Below, piece after piece: positions 9,127 to 19,029 of a DNA stretch of 64,000 nucleotides (positions within the stretch are counted from its first letter, which is position 1; each line of letters starts with the position of its first letter). Made by a program: the position numbers and the translations under genes. This DNA is from Pseudoips prasinana. Taxonomy: Eukaryota > Arthropoda > Insecta > Lepidoptera > Nolidae. Under the pieces are notes generated by a model, which ran no database searches, was not told where the DNA came from, and saw only the letters and a program-made list of their open reading frames with translations. The DNA lies in the NCBI GenBank assembly GCA_951640165.1, contig OX621255.1, positions 30,292,001 to 30,356,000 of the forward strand, read 5' to 3'.

Positions 9127-11516
9127 TGTAAGGTAAGGAATTACATGGGCAATAAAAAGTTTCCTTCCATTTAAGTCAGGAGGCTTGGATGAAATATTCC
9201 CAGCACTACTTCAATGGGGATATAAAACCTTAACGCCCCACCTACTAACAATATACAAAGCCTGTATTGCACATCACTACATTCCTCATCAGTGGAGGGA
9301 AGTGAAGGTCATCTTCCTTCCCAAACCGGGAAAAACCGACTACACCCTGGCGAAATCATACAGACCAATCAGTCTAACATCGTTCCTGCTAAAGTCTCTA
9401 GAAAGACTGGTAGACAGATACCTCAGAGACGGAGCACTACAACGCACGCCACTACACCGACAACAACATGCCTATAGAACAGGAAAATCAACAGATTCGG
9501 CCCTGCACTCAGTAGTAGGAACTATAGAGACAGCCCTAACTGACAAATTGATGACACTAGGAGCTTTCATTGACATTGAAGGAGCTTTTGACAAAACAAA
9601 ATTCTGTAGCATAAAGCACTCGCTTGCCAAATTCGGAGTGGATCAAACCACCAGTGGCTGGATTGACAACCTCCTAAGGCTGAGAGCTATAAGGTTTACG
9701 GTAAACTCCACCACAAGAGGCATCGTAGCAAAAGGGTGTCCCCAAGGTGGGGTGCTCTCCCCCCTACTATGGAATATAGTGGTGGATGACCTAATACGAT
9801 GCCTAAACCAAAGATGCTACTACACTGTTGGCTATGCCGACGACATCACGATTCTGATAAAAGGCAACTCGGAAAACATAGTATGTAACCGTATGCAGTC
9901 CGCCTTCAAAATCGTGCAAAAATGGTGCGACCAACACGAACTAACGGTTAACCCAAAGAAAACAGAATTGGTCCTATTCACAAACAAGAGACAACCAAAC
10001 ATCTCGGACCTACCCAAATTGTTTGGCACCGAACTGACCCTCTCCACTGAGGTTAAATACCTAGGGATAACGCTTGATAGCAAGCTTAACTGGAACAAAC
10101 ACATGGAAGTGAAAATTGACAAGGCCCGAACGACCTTCTGGCAATGTAGAAGACTTATAGGGAAAAAGTGGGGCCTAAGACCATCCATGACCCTATGGCT
10201 CTACAAAATGTTAATACTCCCCATGATAACGTATGGTGCCGTTGTGTGGTGGCCCAGAACACAGTTAAGCACGGCAAAAACAAAACTCCAGAGCTTCCAA
10301 AGACTAGCATGCTTAGCAACTACCGGCAGCATGAGAACGACTTCCACAGCTGCACTAGAGGCCCTACTAAATCTCAGACCATTGCACCTGGTTATCCAAC
10401 AAGAGGCCGCAGCCACAGCCATAAGGCTCAGCAAAACTGGCCTGTGGAAGCAAAATTATAGGGAAAATCACACGCGCATCATGGATGAAATTAAGAAGAC
10501 GCTCCCAATGATGGACGCTATATGTGACATAATCCCTAAAACCTTCATATTTGATAAAAACTACGTCATCCAACATCAAGAGGAAGCCAAGGACAGCTCT
10601 GGCACAAATGAAGTTCGGATATATACTGATGGTTCGAAAACAAACAAAGGCACAGGAGCCGGCGTCTTCTCCAACGACCTCAACATTAACATATCAACAA
10701 CACTTAGTAGTCTAAATTCTATTTTCCAAGCGGAATGCGTGGGAATAACACTAGCAGCAACAGCAGTCAAGTCTCGAGATGTGCATGGTAAATCAATACG
10801 CATAATCTCAGACAGTGCCTCTGTGCTTCAAGCCTTAAAGAGCAACCAATTCAACAGTGGGCTCATTCTGGAGTGCCACGGTGCGCTTGAAAAGATCTCA
10901 ACAACCAACAAAGTCACAATACAGTGGATAAGAGGGCACAGTGGATCTCTAGGAAATGACACTGCGGACCAGCTGGCAAGAAAGGGATCGGAAACGACAA
11001 CAATGGGACGTGAACCCATTGTACCCATACCCTATAACCAACTGAAAACATGGCTGTGTGAAAAAACCACACAAGAACATGAAAAAGAGTGGATAGATCT
11101 GGAATCATGCAGACAGACAAAAGAGTTTCTACCATCTCTGAACAAGCGCCTGTCGCGTAATCTATTACACCTGAACAGGAAGGATCTACGCATGGTGATA
11201 GGCACAATTACCGGACACTGCACGCTAAACAAACACCTCTTCAAGATTGGCGTCACGGACAGCCCCCTGTGCAGAGGGTGCATTGAAAATGAAGAAACAC
11301 CAGCACACGTACTGCTACACTGCAAGAGCGTTGCTTACCAACGGGCAAAGTTCCTGAATGATCCGAAGACACTGCAGGCGGCCCTCAAGCCAGGCTTTCG
11401 TGGTCTCCTGGACTTCTGGATGGAACTAAAATGGTTCGAGTAGCCAAACAAGTATCACGCACAATGGCCCAATTGGGAGGCTAAGTGCGGAAACCTATCG
11501 CCCAACTAACTAACTA
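9127..11516 (+). mobile_element. 5'-truncated LOA/R1/I-type LINE with 12-bp target duplication
   Basis: A 2390-bp insertion flanked by perfect copies of AAATATAAGGTA at 9115-9126 and 11517-11528. The 3' end is a short UTR ending CCAACTAACTAACT, a microsatellite-like tail. No endonuclease domain is present, so the copy is truncated at its 5' end, the usual outcome of target-primed reverse transcription. The perfect duplication and open frame suggest a recent insertion. Confidence 0.9.
9137..11443 (+). CDS. LINE reverse transcriptase plus RNase H, N-terminally truncated
   Basis: The frame is open from 9137 (stop at 9134) to TAG at 11443, about 768 codons. Taking the TTG at 9185 as residue 1: RT blocks PKPGK and YRPISLTSFLLKSLERL near 50-70, AFIDIEGAFD, GCPQGGVLSPLLW, and the catalytic YADD at 217-220. 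RNase H follows with TDGS (D482), QAE, SDS (D543) and GNDTAD, giving the acidic catalytic set. Near the C terminus a C-x2-C-x7-H-x4-C knuckle (CRGC...HVLLHC). RT plus RNase H with this layout is typical of the LOA, R1 and I groups; the wording of the RT blocks looks most like LOA. The start codon of the original protein lies upstream of the truncation. Confidence 0.9.
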   Translation, partial: GITWAIKSFLPFKSGGLDEIFPALLQWGYKTLTPHLLTIYKACIAHHYIPHQWREVKVIFLPKPGKTDYTLAKSYRPISLTSFLLKSLERLVDRYLRDGALQRTPLHRQQHAYRTGKSTDSALHSVVGTIETALTDKLMTLGAFIDIEGAFDKTKFCSIKHSLAKFGVDQTTSGWIDNLLRLRAIRFTVNSTTRGIVAKGCPQGGVLSPLLWNIVVDDLIRCLNQRCYYTVGYADDITILIKGNSENIVCNRMQSAFKIVQKWCDQHELTVNPKKTELVLFTNKRQPNISDLPKLFGTELTLSTEVKYLGITLDSKLNWNKHMEVKIDKARTTFWQCRRLIGKKWGLRPSMTLWLYKMLILPMITYGAVVWWPRTQLSTAKTKLQSFQRLACLATTGSMRTTSTAALEALLNLRPLHLVIQQEAAATAIRLSKTGLWKQNYRENHTRIMDEIKKTLPMMDAICDIIPKTFIFDKNYVIQHQEEAKDSSGTNEVRIYTDGSKTNKGTGAGVFSNDLNINISTTLSSLNSIFQAECVGITLAATAVKSRDVHGKSIRIISDSASVLQALKSNQFNSGLILECHGALEKISTTNKVTIQWIRGHSGSLGNDTADQLARKGSETTTMGREPIVPIPYNQLKTWLCEKTTQEHEKEWIDLESCRQTKEFLPSLNKRLSRNLLHLNRKDLRMVIGTITGHCTLNKHLFKIGVTDSPLCRGCIENEETPAHVLLHCKSVAYQRAKFLNDPKTLQAALKPGFRGLLDFWMELKWFE

Positions 11517-11528
11517 AAATATAAGGTA

Positions 11529-11935
11529 AGACGTGCGCGGAAATCTTAGAAGTGTTTTGTCATACCGGAGTTTGTTTGTGGCTCTCTTCTCCGGGTCGTC
11601 CACCTAGGTAACGCATGTTAACTAGGTAAGGTTCCTCAGTGGCAAGGAGCGTTTAGCCCCTTAACACGTGATCGGTGATCCCGTGCAAGTGATTAAACCC
11701 TGATTTAGAATTCCGTCTTTTTGCTTCAGCGCTTTTTTTTCGCTTTGCTGAACTGCAGCCCGATCCCTATAAGTGTGCCCTCAGGTATTAGTCGCTTAAA
11801 TTAAACTACTGGTCGAGAGCCTTCTGCTCTAGCCAACTGCTCGTTTTCTTCAATTCTTTAATTATAATATACTAGAACTATATTAAAATTAATAGATTAG
11901 TAACTTGTTATTTAATTAGGAATCAAAAAATATAT
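11529..11935. other. Unassigned flank of the LOA-type LINE
   Basis: GC-richer than the surroundings, with no open frame of note and no recognised repeat family. Confidence 0.35.
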
Positions 11936-12066
11936 GTAGTAATACAGACCACACGGACGGACATTTTTGTTGGTACTGTTGTTGACTATTTTTATGTACT
12001 GCATTGTGAGCTTGACAAGTACAAGAGTGAGTTAATACCCAAGTGCTGACTACATTTCATTATTTC
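11936..12066 (+). repeat. LINE 3' tail, family H
   Basis: Contains GCATTGTGAGCTTGACAAGT, then 'aataccca' and an ATTTCATTATTTC tail. Other copies are at 36975-37085 and 53340-53500, the latter two with a clear AATAAATTTC signal and (ATTTC)n tail. No coding part remains. Confidence 0.65.
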
Positions 12067-12273
12067 AAAAGGTTACACGAGGTTAGTTCTATCACGTTAC
12101 TTTAATATCTTACCCTCTTGGCACATCGCTAACTGAAAGCTGCATCACATGAGTGAAATATAAAAATAATAAAACGTACAAAACAGTCTAGACGAGATAT
12201 AACGGAAATAACAAGATGGGCGTCGCTGTCTGGAAAATAAAAAGTGACCCTGAACTTGCTCTACGAATATATA

Positions 12274-12408
12274 CAGGCGCCAGCACATTGAGCTACCCCA
12301 ATCTGACAAATTTCCCCAATAGAAAGTGAACCTTATGCTTATCTGATAAAGTTGAAAATCTATAAAAGAAATTTGACAGCTTGGGGTAGCTTGATGTGCT
12401 GGCGTCTG
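12274..12408. mobile_element. Palindromic MITE M1 with TA duplication
   Basis: 135 bp, nearly one long inverted repeat. Terminal arms run CAG(G/A)CGCCAGCACATTGAGC..., continuing through CTACCCCAATCTGACAAATT, with the complementary arm at the right. TA lies on both sides (12272-12273, 12409-12410). Seven further full or partial copies are in this window. TA duplication and CAG ends point to a Tc1/mariner-group transposase; no coding copy is seen. Confidence 0.85.
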
Positions 12409-12412
12409 TACA

Positions 12413-13195
12413 GTTGTAAATAGTTTGATTCCCCTGAAGACTCCTATTTATTCTCCTCGATATACTTTTGGAACGAATGACTTATTTACAGTCACTTAGT
12501 CGGCTTTACTTATGGAATACTTCACCCTTCGCCTCTGATGGACAGATATAAACGAGTACCGACAATTTGCTGAAATTGTAGATTAATGTATGAACAGAGA
12601 GAACTCTGATGCACTTTGAAATCCTATGAGAGTGGTAGGCAGACCGTAAAATTCTCTTTAATCTGAGAACACCCTCCAACTTATTTTTACTAAGTGAAAT
12701 AATTATCATTATTAAAAATGATTTAAACAACTTGTATATATGTAAATTGATTGATATAAGACTTTCGATCTGCATTCTTTCTGTTTGTTTGTCTATTTAT
12801 TTAATATCTGTCTGTTGATTTTTATGAAATTGCTTGAATAGGTCCGTTGAAAAATTCACATTTAATTGGACAATGCTATCAGATTTCGAGATTCATTTAT
12901 ATTCAGTGATCAGGTTAACGTCTCCCCGGCCCGCTATATTGTATATAATATGTATACGTTATAATGTATATAATATGTTACACTTTATTCCATCCCAGAA
13001 AAGAATAATCAAAATCAAATTTATATAGAACATAAAAATATAGTTTAATTGATATGCTTGTAGAGTACAAGCAGTTAGAAGTGATTTACTTAGTAATGTA
13101 ATATAATTATTATTTTGTTACGTCAATAGACTATAGGTATATTGATACCACAATTTTGGTATATTTCTTGAAGTACACCGACTGCCGTTAGCTAA
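12413..13195. other. Unassigned AT-rich DNA
   Basis: No gene or repeat family recognised. TATA-like repeats near 12940-12980 are low complexity. Confidence 0.4.
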
Positions 13196-13341
13196 TGTTC
13201 AGCTCCTATCCATTCTAAGGTTGTCTGGAACAGATCGTTTTATGAGATAAGACCACCCTTTATACAATTGTCTATATAATATTCCATGTATGTCATGTGT
13301 ATTTCTATGGTGTACAATAAAGAGTATTCTATTTTATTATT
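13196..13341 (+). repeat. LINE 3' tail, family N
   Basis: 'ggttgtctggaacagatcg' followed by 'gataagaccacc', a T-rich stretch, GTACAATAAAGAGTA and a TATTTTATT tail. Same 3' end as 16823-16978 and, in reverse, 30540-30627. The AATAAAG signal shows it is the end of a transcribed element. Confidence 0.7.
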
Positions 13342-13599
13342 TTCTATATTGAGGTGAATGCTTAGAGAGTTACAATTAGAACGGACATAAGTTTCCTCTG
13401 TTCGATTGTGTGTCTACAGAACTCATCAAGAGCTAAATTGTTCTGACTTGCCGCCATAATTGTTTCATATCTGATACGTTTCATCCTGTTGCGATCTGTC
13501 TGACGTACGGGCTAGGGACTAACGCAGCTAACTAAATGTTCTTGATCACTTATTTCATCGACGTCGAAATTACTATGAAATTTTAATTTTATAGCATTA

Positions 13600-13754
13600 C
13601 TAGCTGTGCCCTACTGTTTTACCCGCGTTAAACTTTATAAATTATAGTCTATGTATTAATTCAGGGTGATAGCTAAATCCATACAAATTTTATTAAAATC
13701 GTTCCAGTCGACTCACACTCTCAGAAACTTTCGCCTTTATAATAATTAGTGTGA
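13600..13754 (-). mobile_element. Non-autonomous Helitron, shortened
   Basis: CTAGCTGTGCCCTACTGTTT at 13600 with TTACCCGCGTTAAACTTTAT, then core and a reverse 5' end at about 13754. Part of the middle is missing compared with other copies. Confidence 0.7.
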
Positions 13755-14029
13755 TGTGTTTAGGAGGATTCGCAATGCGAGGGTAAATCTAAGCTCAATA
13801 AAGGTAAATCTAGCCTCAATAAAGCACATTTGTCCGTGATTTACTTGTATTTGTATACTTATGTTAATGTCCCGTGAAAGTCACTCGACATTATCAGAAT
13901 TACCAGCGCTAGAACAATAAAATGTTCTAGCAAATACTGAGGTGGTGCCATTTCAGACTTGCACGGACAACAAGTGCCTTTGTTTTTCTTTTTATTTTAT
14001 CTTTGGTTTTGTTGTTATTTTATATTTAA

Positions 14030-14310
14030 GTTGTCTGTGCAATTTTTTTTTCTGAATAAATCTTTTTCTTTCTTTTCTTTATTTCTTTCAAATCATAAAT
14101 TTAGTTGTCCGGCGGGTCTCGAACCAGCACCAATCCGGGGTAAGCGCTCTGCTCTTTTTTTAAGATTGGCTTACGGTTTTCTTTGCTATAAATCTAACAA
14201 ATTTATAAGGGTTTGTTTTATATAATAATTTTGACAGGCCCATTGGTCTAGTGGTTAGTTAGCGTGACTGCTAAGCTAGAGGTCGTGGATTCGATCCCCA
14301 CCGTTACCCT
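14030..14310. mobile_element. LINE tail with SINE head fragments
   Basis: 14030-14085: TTGTCTGTGCAATTTTTTTT, AATAAATC signal and TTTC-rich tail; the same 3' end is in reverse at 47352-47400. 14104-14150: a tRNA-like piece in reverse (CGGCGGGTCTCGAACC). 14236-14310: a plus-strand family C SINE head, GGCCCATTGGTCTAGTGGTT through GGATTCGATCCCC. Confidence 0.55.
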
Positions 14311-14571
14311 GAAGTTTCGCTTGTCTGTCAAACTGAATTTCGACTTGATGCTGCAACTATTAATAATTTTACATAATCTTGAACTATATTGTCTGGTTTA
14401 ATACTATATTTTTGTTGCGGTGACAACAGTGGTGTGACCGAGTTCCTAGGGCATCTGGAAACCACACGTAAATTTAATGCTTCATGAAGCCGGAACCTTT
14501 GCACATAGTTAACATACCGACTTTTTGAAGTCAAATAAAATTCAATAAAGAAAAGTTCTCATTTCACTCAC

Positions 14572-14681
14572 CTGTCACTGGAGACGAGTATGAGCTGCGT
14601 GTTCGCGTATTTTGTCCGTCGCTTGCGCACCGCTGACAGCGCTGCGCACAGACTGGGCGAGAACGACCGACACGGTGGACA
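14572..14681 (-). CDS. Nxn: Nucleoredoxin-like gene, exon with CPPC active site
   Basis: Minus-strand acceptor CTGTTTTCAG and donor GTGAGTG bound a 110-bp exon. It begins in phase 0 with CPPCRSFSPSL and continues through ...VRKRRTKYANTQLILVSSD. Together with the preceding exon's ...FYFAAHW this makes the W-C-P-P-C thioredoxin motif and the beta-strand ending in VSSD, as in nucleoredoxin/tryparedoxin proteins, where the CPPC pair is the redox centre. The exon ends in phase 2. The next exon (MPW...GIPTL region) was searched for at lower coordinates and not found. Nucleoredoxin is a cytosolic/nuclear thiol oxidoreductase linked to Wnt signalling in animals (family knowledge). Confidence 0.85.
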
Positions 14682-14881
14682 CTGAAAACAGTATAACTTC
14701 ATTAAAATACCATACAATAATTTCCTATATCCCGCAACATATTGTTAAAAATATCTTAAGAACATACCTCCAGCACCACCAGTTCGACTCAATGGTGTTT
14801 GTTTGGAGAGGATTGTACAATTGATGTATTTGTGGAATGTTCTTACTGTTGACGTCGCTTAACTATACGCTCACTACTCTA

Positions 14882-15115
14882 GATGCTCTCAACGGTCCGT
14901 AAGTGATCGTCGAGGTTAAGCAACTAGGCTCGTGGTCAGTCCATAGATGGGTGACCGCCAAAGTGGTTTAACATCTGAGCGTCTCCATGCACGTTAAGCT
15001 GTCGGTCCCGGTTGTAGTCATTAGACAACAGTCGTTAAGACATGTCAGATGCCTACTGGGCGGCTTGGACAACTCTGACACTAGGGTAACCAATGCCCAT
15101 ACGATAAGTAAGTAA
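14882..15115 (+). mobile_element. 5S rRNA-derived SINE (SINE3 type)
   Basis: Head 14882-14961 closely follows the middle of 5S rRNA: GTTAAGCAACTAGGCTCGTG, then GGTCAGT...ATAGATGGGTGACCGCC, which contains the internal Pol III promoter region. The body follows (CACGTTAAGCTGTCGGTCCC) and it ends 'acgataagtaagtaagta'. Related copies: 26967-27210, and diverged ones near 36001-36120 (minus), 42541-42670 (minus), 46545-46690 and 55190-55410. Confidence 0.8.
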
Positions 15116-15598
15116 GTACTAAACTAGTAAAAGATACACCACCAGAGAAGCTGATAGGGCTGCCCCGATACTGCAGCGCCTCGGCAATGTTTGCAGAGGT
15201 CATGCACAAGCGTCGCATTTATATTGCACAGATTGTAGGCTCCAACACGGTTTTGCCAACGATTACGGTAAGGCTGTTTTTGATGTTTTTTTTAAATATT
15301 ATAGTGGTTTTAGGTGCCATAAGATATTCCGATCCTGTACAACTATGGGACGACTCATTACGTTTATTCGTACTCCACCCACATGCTATTTACAAATATA
15401 TATGAAAACATTTAGCCGCATGCTACACAAGAAATTCCCACCGGGCTGCACAAACGGTAAAATTTCAAGTTATTTTAGCAAATAGTCTGAGTCGTACCTC
15501 GTCCGGTGGGGATTTGAAACTGTTGTCTCCAGAGAACACACAGACACGTTATGTAGACATGTTAGTAAAAATTAAAATCTTTTTTGAATAGTATTTTA
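15116..15598. other. Intron DNA of the nucleoredoxin-like gene, unassigned
   Basis: Nothing recognised. An open stretch at 15187-15405 has no family resemblance. Confidence 0.35.
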
Positions 15599-15944
15599 TT
15601 TACATTCATACTTAGACATAGACGCCTGTTTACCAGATGGGTAGGCAGAGACAACGGATTTCCATTTATCACGATCTATTCACACCTCTTTTGCCTCGAT
15701 TACTGTCATTGTATTCTTCATACAAGCTCGCCGGTTTAGGGTACTTCTGACCTGGCCTTTCTTGAGAGCGTCTCCGATTTGGTCAAAGAATGTTCGACGA
15801 GGTCTTCCCCTTCCGGCTGTACCATTCACACAGGCCAGGTATACTTCTTATGTCAATCTTCTTTCATTCATCCTTCCTAAATGCCCAAACCATCTCAGCA
15901 TATCTATTTCAATTTTTGTGACTACATCCTCTTTCACATAATAA
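15599..15944 (-). pseudogene. LINE RT C-terminus, decayed
   Basis: Minus-strand translation gives the tail of a LINE reverse transcriptase: [30 protein letters not shown], then DRDKWKSVVSAYPSGKQ. Two in-frame stops (after RRLT and before IDRDKW) show decay. The last part recurs on the plus strand at 33355-33482. The RWFGH...GRPRR tail is common in insect non-LTR elements; the exact clade is not assigned. Confidence 0.75.
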
Positions 15945-16130
15945 TAATAATGTCCTCCTAGCCGACTTTCGGCCACGGCGGCCAGTCTCAACAGAGATTA
16001 GTCATCTGCACGGGACATATTATAGTGCACAAACACAGGAGCACTTTCTATACCATCATTCTCATGATCCTATGGGACGCCTAGGCGACACGACCCGAAA
16101 GAGGTCAGGCAGGTCTTTCACATACAACGC
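15945..16130 (-). mobile_element. tRNA-derived SINE, family D, 3' part
   Basis: AATAATAATAAT then 'cggccacggcggccagtctc' and 'gggacatattatagtgca', the reverse of the family D 3' half. The full-length reference is at 20747-21127. Confidence 0.7.
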
Positions 16131-16683
16131 TCTCTTATGACAGTATTTCGTATTCTGTCCCTCAAAGTCACAACCACACATTTTCTTTGGAAATCGAAAT
16201 AAACAATCTTTTTACACTCAAGGCTATAGAAAATCGAGACCGCTTAGTGTCGGACCGCGATGAATATAAGATATTGTTATTTAAATATATTTTGTAATAA
16301 AATATATTATGGGTTTCACCTGAGTACCTTAAGCCTTTCGGAATGTTATATAAATATTTACATAACTTCTTGCATGGTCAATAAATTATTTGAATTAATT
16401 GTTAATAAATTAAAATTTATATATTGGCTTGCCACTTGTTCCTAGCCTAGGAGTTGTTCATTGCCTCACGGGGCAAAACTACAAACTAAGTAACCCGTGA
16501 CATAGTGAATTGGATTACGAACCACGACTTATGGCTGTTCCTGGCGGGTAATGCATTAGATCGTCGGCGTTAAGGGACACAACTGTCGCTGTACATAATT
16601 ACACAAAGAAGCGAAACCACTCATATGAATTGGATACGGCATTTTATCGATCATAATAAATAATGTCCAATATCTATGTCGAT

Positions 16684-16978
16684 GTAGGAGCACCTTCTAT
16701 TCCATCACTCTCATAATCCGAAGGGATGACTAGCGACACGACCGGAAAGAGATCAGGTACAGGACCGACGACTTTACATGCTCTCGGAGGCACGGGGGTA
16801 TAATACCGCCAGCTCCCAGCCTTCAATTCTGGTCCATTCAACGCACAACGGTTGCCTGGAAGAGATCGCTTTTAGCGATAAGGCCGCCAGTTGCATAATA
16901 AGTTTATGTCCTTGTTTGTAACCATTGTTATGTTTTACTTATTTTTGCAATAAAGTGTACTTCTTCTTCTTCTTCTTC
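16684..16978. mobile_element. SINE D fragment (minus) joined to a LINE family N tail (plus)
   Basis: 16684-16822: reverse SINE D (gcacgggggtataataccgcc block). 16823-16978: plus-strand LINE 3' end with 'ggttgcctggaagagatcgc', 'gcgataaggccgcc', a GCAATAAAGTG signal and a (CTT)n tail. Confidence 0.65.
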
Positions 16979-17277
16979 AGGCTGACATTAAGATTTTCTT
17001 TTTACAGAAATTTCCCAAAATGACTTTTGACCCGACCCGGCATTTGAATCCAGGAATTCATTTACTACGGTTACAGGCTACTGTTAGACCCAAGAGGCTG
17101 TCAAAAATTTTATCGATACGAGCGAGTGATACAGATATCTAATAATGCTCTGAGGATACGAGTGTTATGGAGAAACTGAGCGTTACGTTCGTGATGGTGG
17201 TTGCGGCGCATTCGCGGTTACCGAATACGATATGTCATATTGAGATCCTACAGTGACATGAGAAGTTCTATAATAAA

Positions 17278-17795
17278 ATAAAATAAAAAGGTTTTTATTC
17301 ACGTAGACTTTAAAAAGCGCTTGTAAATAATCAGAACGTGTTTGTAGTTAATATATAATTAATTAATCATCAATTTATAATTAATTATAGGTAGGTACAT
17401 ATAGATATTTTAGGTACACGGATTGTATGAAAAAAATTACAATAAGATTTATTTTATAGTAGTAACGAGATTTAGCTAGCTTAAATTCAGTTTTTGTCAA
17501 GGAGATCATGTGTAGGTTTAATGATCGAAATTTTAAATGTTAGCCATATTTTTACTACATATTGTTTGAATGGTTCTGTCTATGTCAAGGTACGAATTAA
17601 ATATTATTATTATAGCGGACCTTGTGTTTATAACGACGGTCGCGCTTTAATACTACCACCGGATCCAGTGCGCCCCTACTGAGAAGACCCAGCGAAACAA
17701 ACTCAGCGGGTGTCCTTACTACCGGTTTCAACACTGCCCAGTTGAGACGCTCCGGCGCAACCTACTCACATACACGAGATTTGGTCCACTTACTG
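17278..17795 (+). repeat. Long interspersed repeat, family F
   Basis: Starts after TAAAATAAAATAAAAAGG with 'attcacgtagactttaaaaa' and runs about 500 bp to 'gagatttggtccactta'. The same block occurs inverted at 61946-62430, and its first 100-200 bp recur at 29355-29460, 44567-44770 and 47650-47820. Read on the minus strand it ends in AATAAAAA plus an A-rich tail, so it is probably the 3' end of a retroelement transcribed leftward. Confidence 0.6.
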
Positions 17796-17956
17796 AAATT
17801 ATTTAGCAGGCAATTAATAGCTTTGCTTTGTCCAAGATAAGCCATGATCTAGTCGTTCCGATCCCTGACGATGGTGCTGACAAAAAAGATGATGCAGTTA
17901 GTTAAGCCGGCTTGGATTTAAAATAAGTTGAACGAACAAAATGTGAAAGGACTTAC

Positions 17957-18190
17957 CCAATGTGCAGCAAAATAGAAGACCCTCACGGCATCAGCCGGTA
18001 GATCCTCATATAACTTGTTCTGCCCATCGCCCTGCAACTGGACTCCTCTCAGAACTTCGTTTAGAGGAGGTGCGGGCCACGGAAACCTCTCGCCTAGGGG
18101 GTCGTCGAGAAGTGCATCTCGGACTGGCCTCCCGCGAATCACAAGAGTTGGCACCCCGACTGCGATGCTGTATTTTTGAGTTAGACGACG
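17957..18190 (-). CDS. Nxn: Nucleoredoxin-like gene, exon upstream of the active site
   Basis: Minus-strand acceptor TTTCTTCTTCAACAG and donor GTAAGT flank exactly 234 bp (78 codons, phase 0 at both ends). It encodes RRLTQKYSIAVGVPTLVIRG, then a DDPLGERFPWP block, then LPADAVRVFYFAAHW. This matches the end of one thioredoxin-like unit of nucleoredoxin (YxI..xPTLV, the conserved FPW turn) and the beta-strand plus Trp preceding the CPPC of the next unit, which is the first codon of the exon at 14681. The in-phase join is strong evidence for this gene. The intron to the next exon is about 3.3 kb and holds SINEs, LINE tails and repeat F. Upstream exons lie to the right and were not located. Confidence 0.88.
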
Positions 18191-18783
18191 CTGTTGAAGA
18201 AGAAATATAGTGGTTAGTTAATGAAGAATAAAATATAAAAAAAAATGAATCATAAATTTATCCGCCCGGCGGGATCGTGATAAACCTTAGACAACAAAGT
18301 GTTTTGTAATCATAAAATGGACTGTATTTAAAATATAAAAAATAAAAATAATAAAAAATATAAATATTTTCTACTTCAATATAACAAATGTAATACTAAT
18401 TAATTTACATTTAATTGTACTTTTTAACTAAATTGTAATCCTTTAGATCAACTGTGTTGTGTACAGCTGTAACTGGATTTCAGATTGACTCACAATGTAT
18501 TAATATAGTTGTAGACTTTATATTATATAAATCTGATATCTGTAACTTAATAAAATAAAATAAAAATAATTTATAAGAAGTAACGTTCTGGACGGATATT
18601 ATTTTGTTTCAGGAATCATTTAGACTTTATTTATGACTTCACGATTATTTTGATTGAGTAAAAGTATTTGAATCGTTATGTAATCAATGAGTTTTCAAAA
18701 TATAGCATAACCTAACGTAACCGTTAGATAACTCCGAACTCCAACTATAATTACATAATATTGGAAAAGAACTGATACTCTAT
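18191..18783. other. Unassigned AT-rich DNA
   Basis: Likely intron of the nucleoredoxin-like gene. AAATA/TAAAA low-complexity runs; no repeat family recognised apart from a short 'cccggcggga' scrap. Confidence 0.4.
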
Positions 18784-19020
18784 GGGTCAGCGTAGACAGA
18801 GAGGAGCGCAGCGGAGAGGATTTTTTAAGGCACTAGAAAATCAACTTTAGAACTATAGGAATAAAGTGCATATATGCTTGAACCTGACAAAATGCTCGCG
18901 CAGTCTCGCGCATTATAATGTTCAAGCATAAATACACTTTATTTAAATAATTTTAATGTTGATTTTCTAGTGCCTTAATAAAATCCTCTCCGCTGCACTC
19001 CTCTCTGTCTGCGCTGGCCC
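18784..19020. mobile_element. Palindromic MITE M2, 237 bp
   Basis: Long inverted terminal repeats starting GGGTCAGCGTAGACAGAGAG and closing with the complement (CTGTCTGCGCTGGCCC), including a 'gagaggattttttaaggcac' block. The centre has its own fold-back: 'gcttgaac' ... 'gttcaagc' around CTCGCGCAGTCTCGCGC. A second copy of the same length is at 58141-58377 in opposite orientation. Flanks TAT/TAA leave the target rule unsettled. Confidence 0.8.
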
Positions 19021-19029
19021 TAACACTGC

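Noticed and set aside
9832..11325. Several minus-strand ORFs of 66-118 codons
   Set aside because: Antisense shadows of the LINE RT-RNase H frame.
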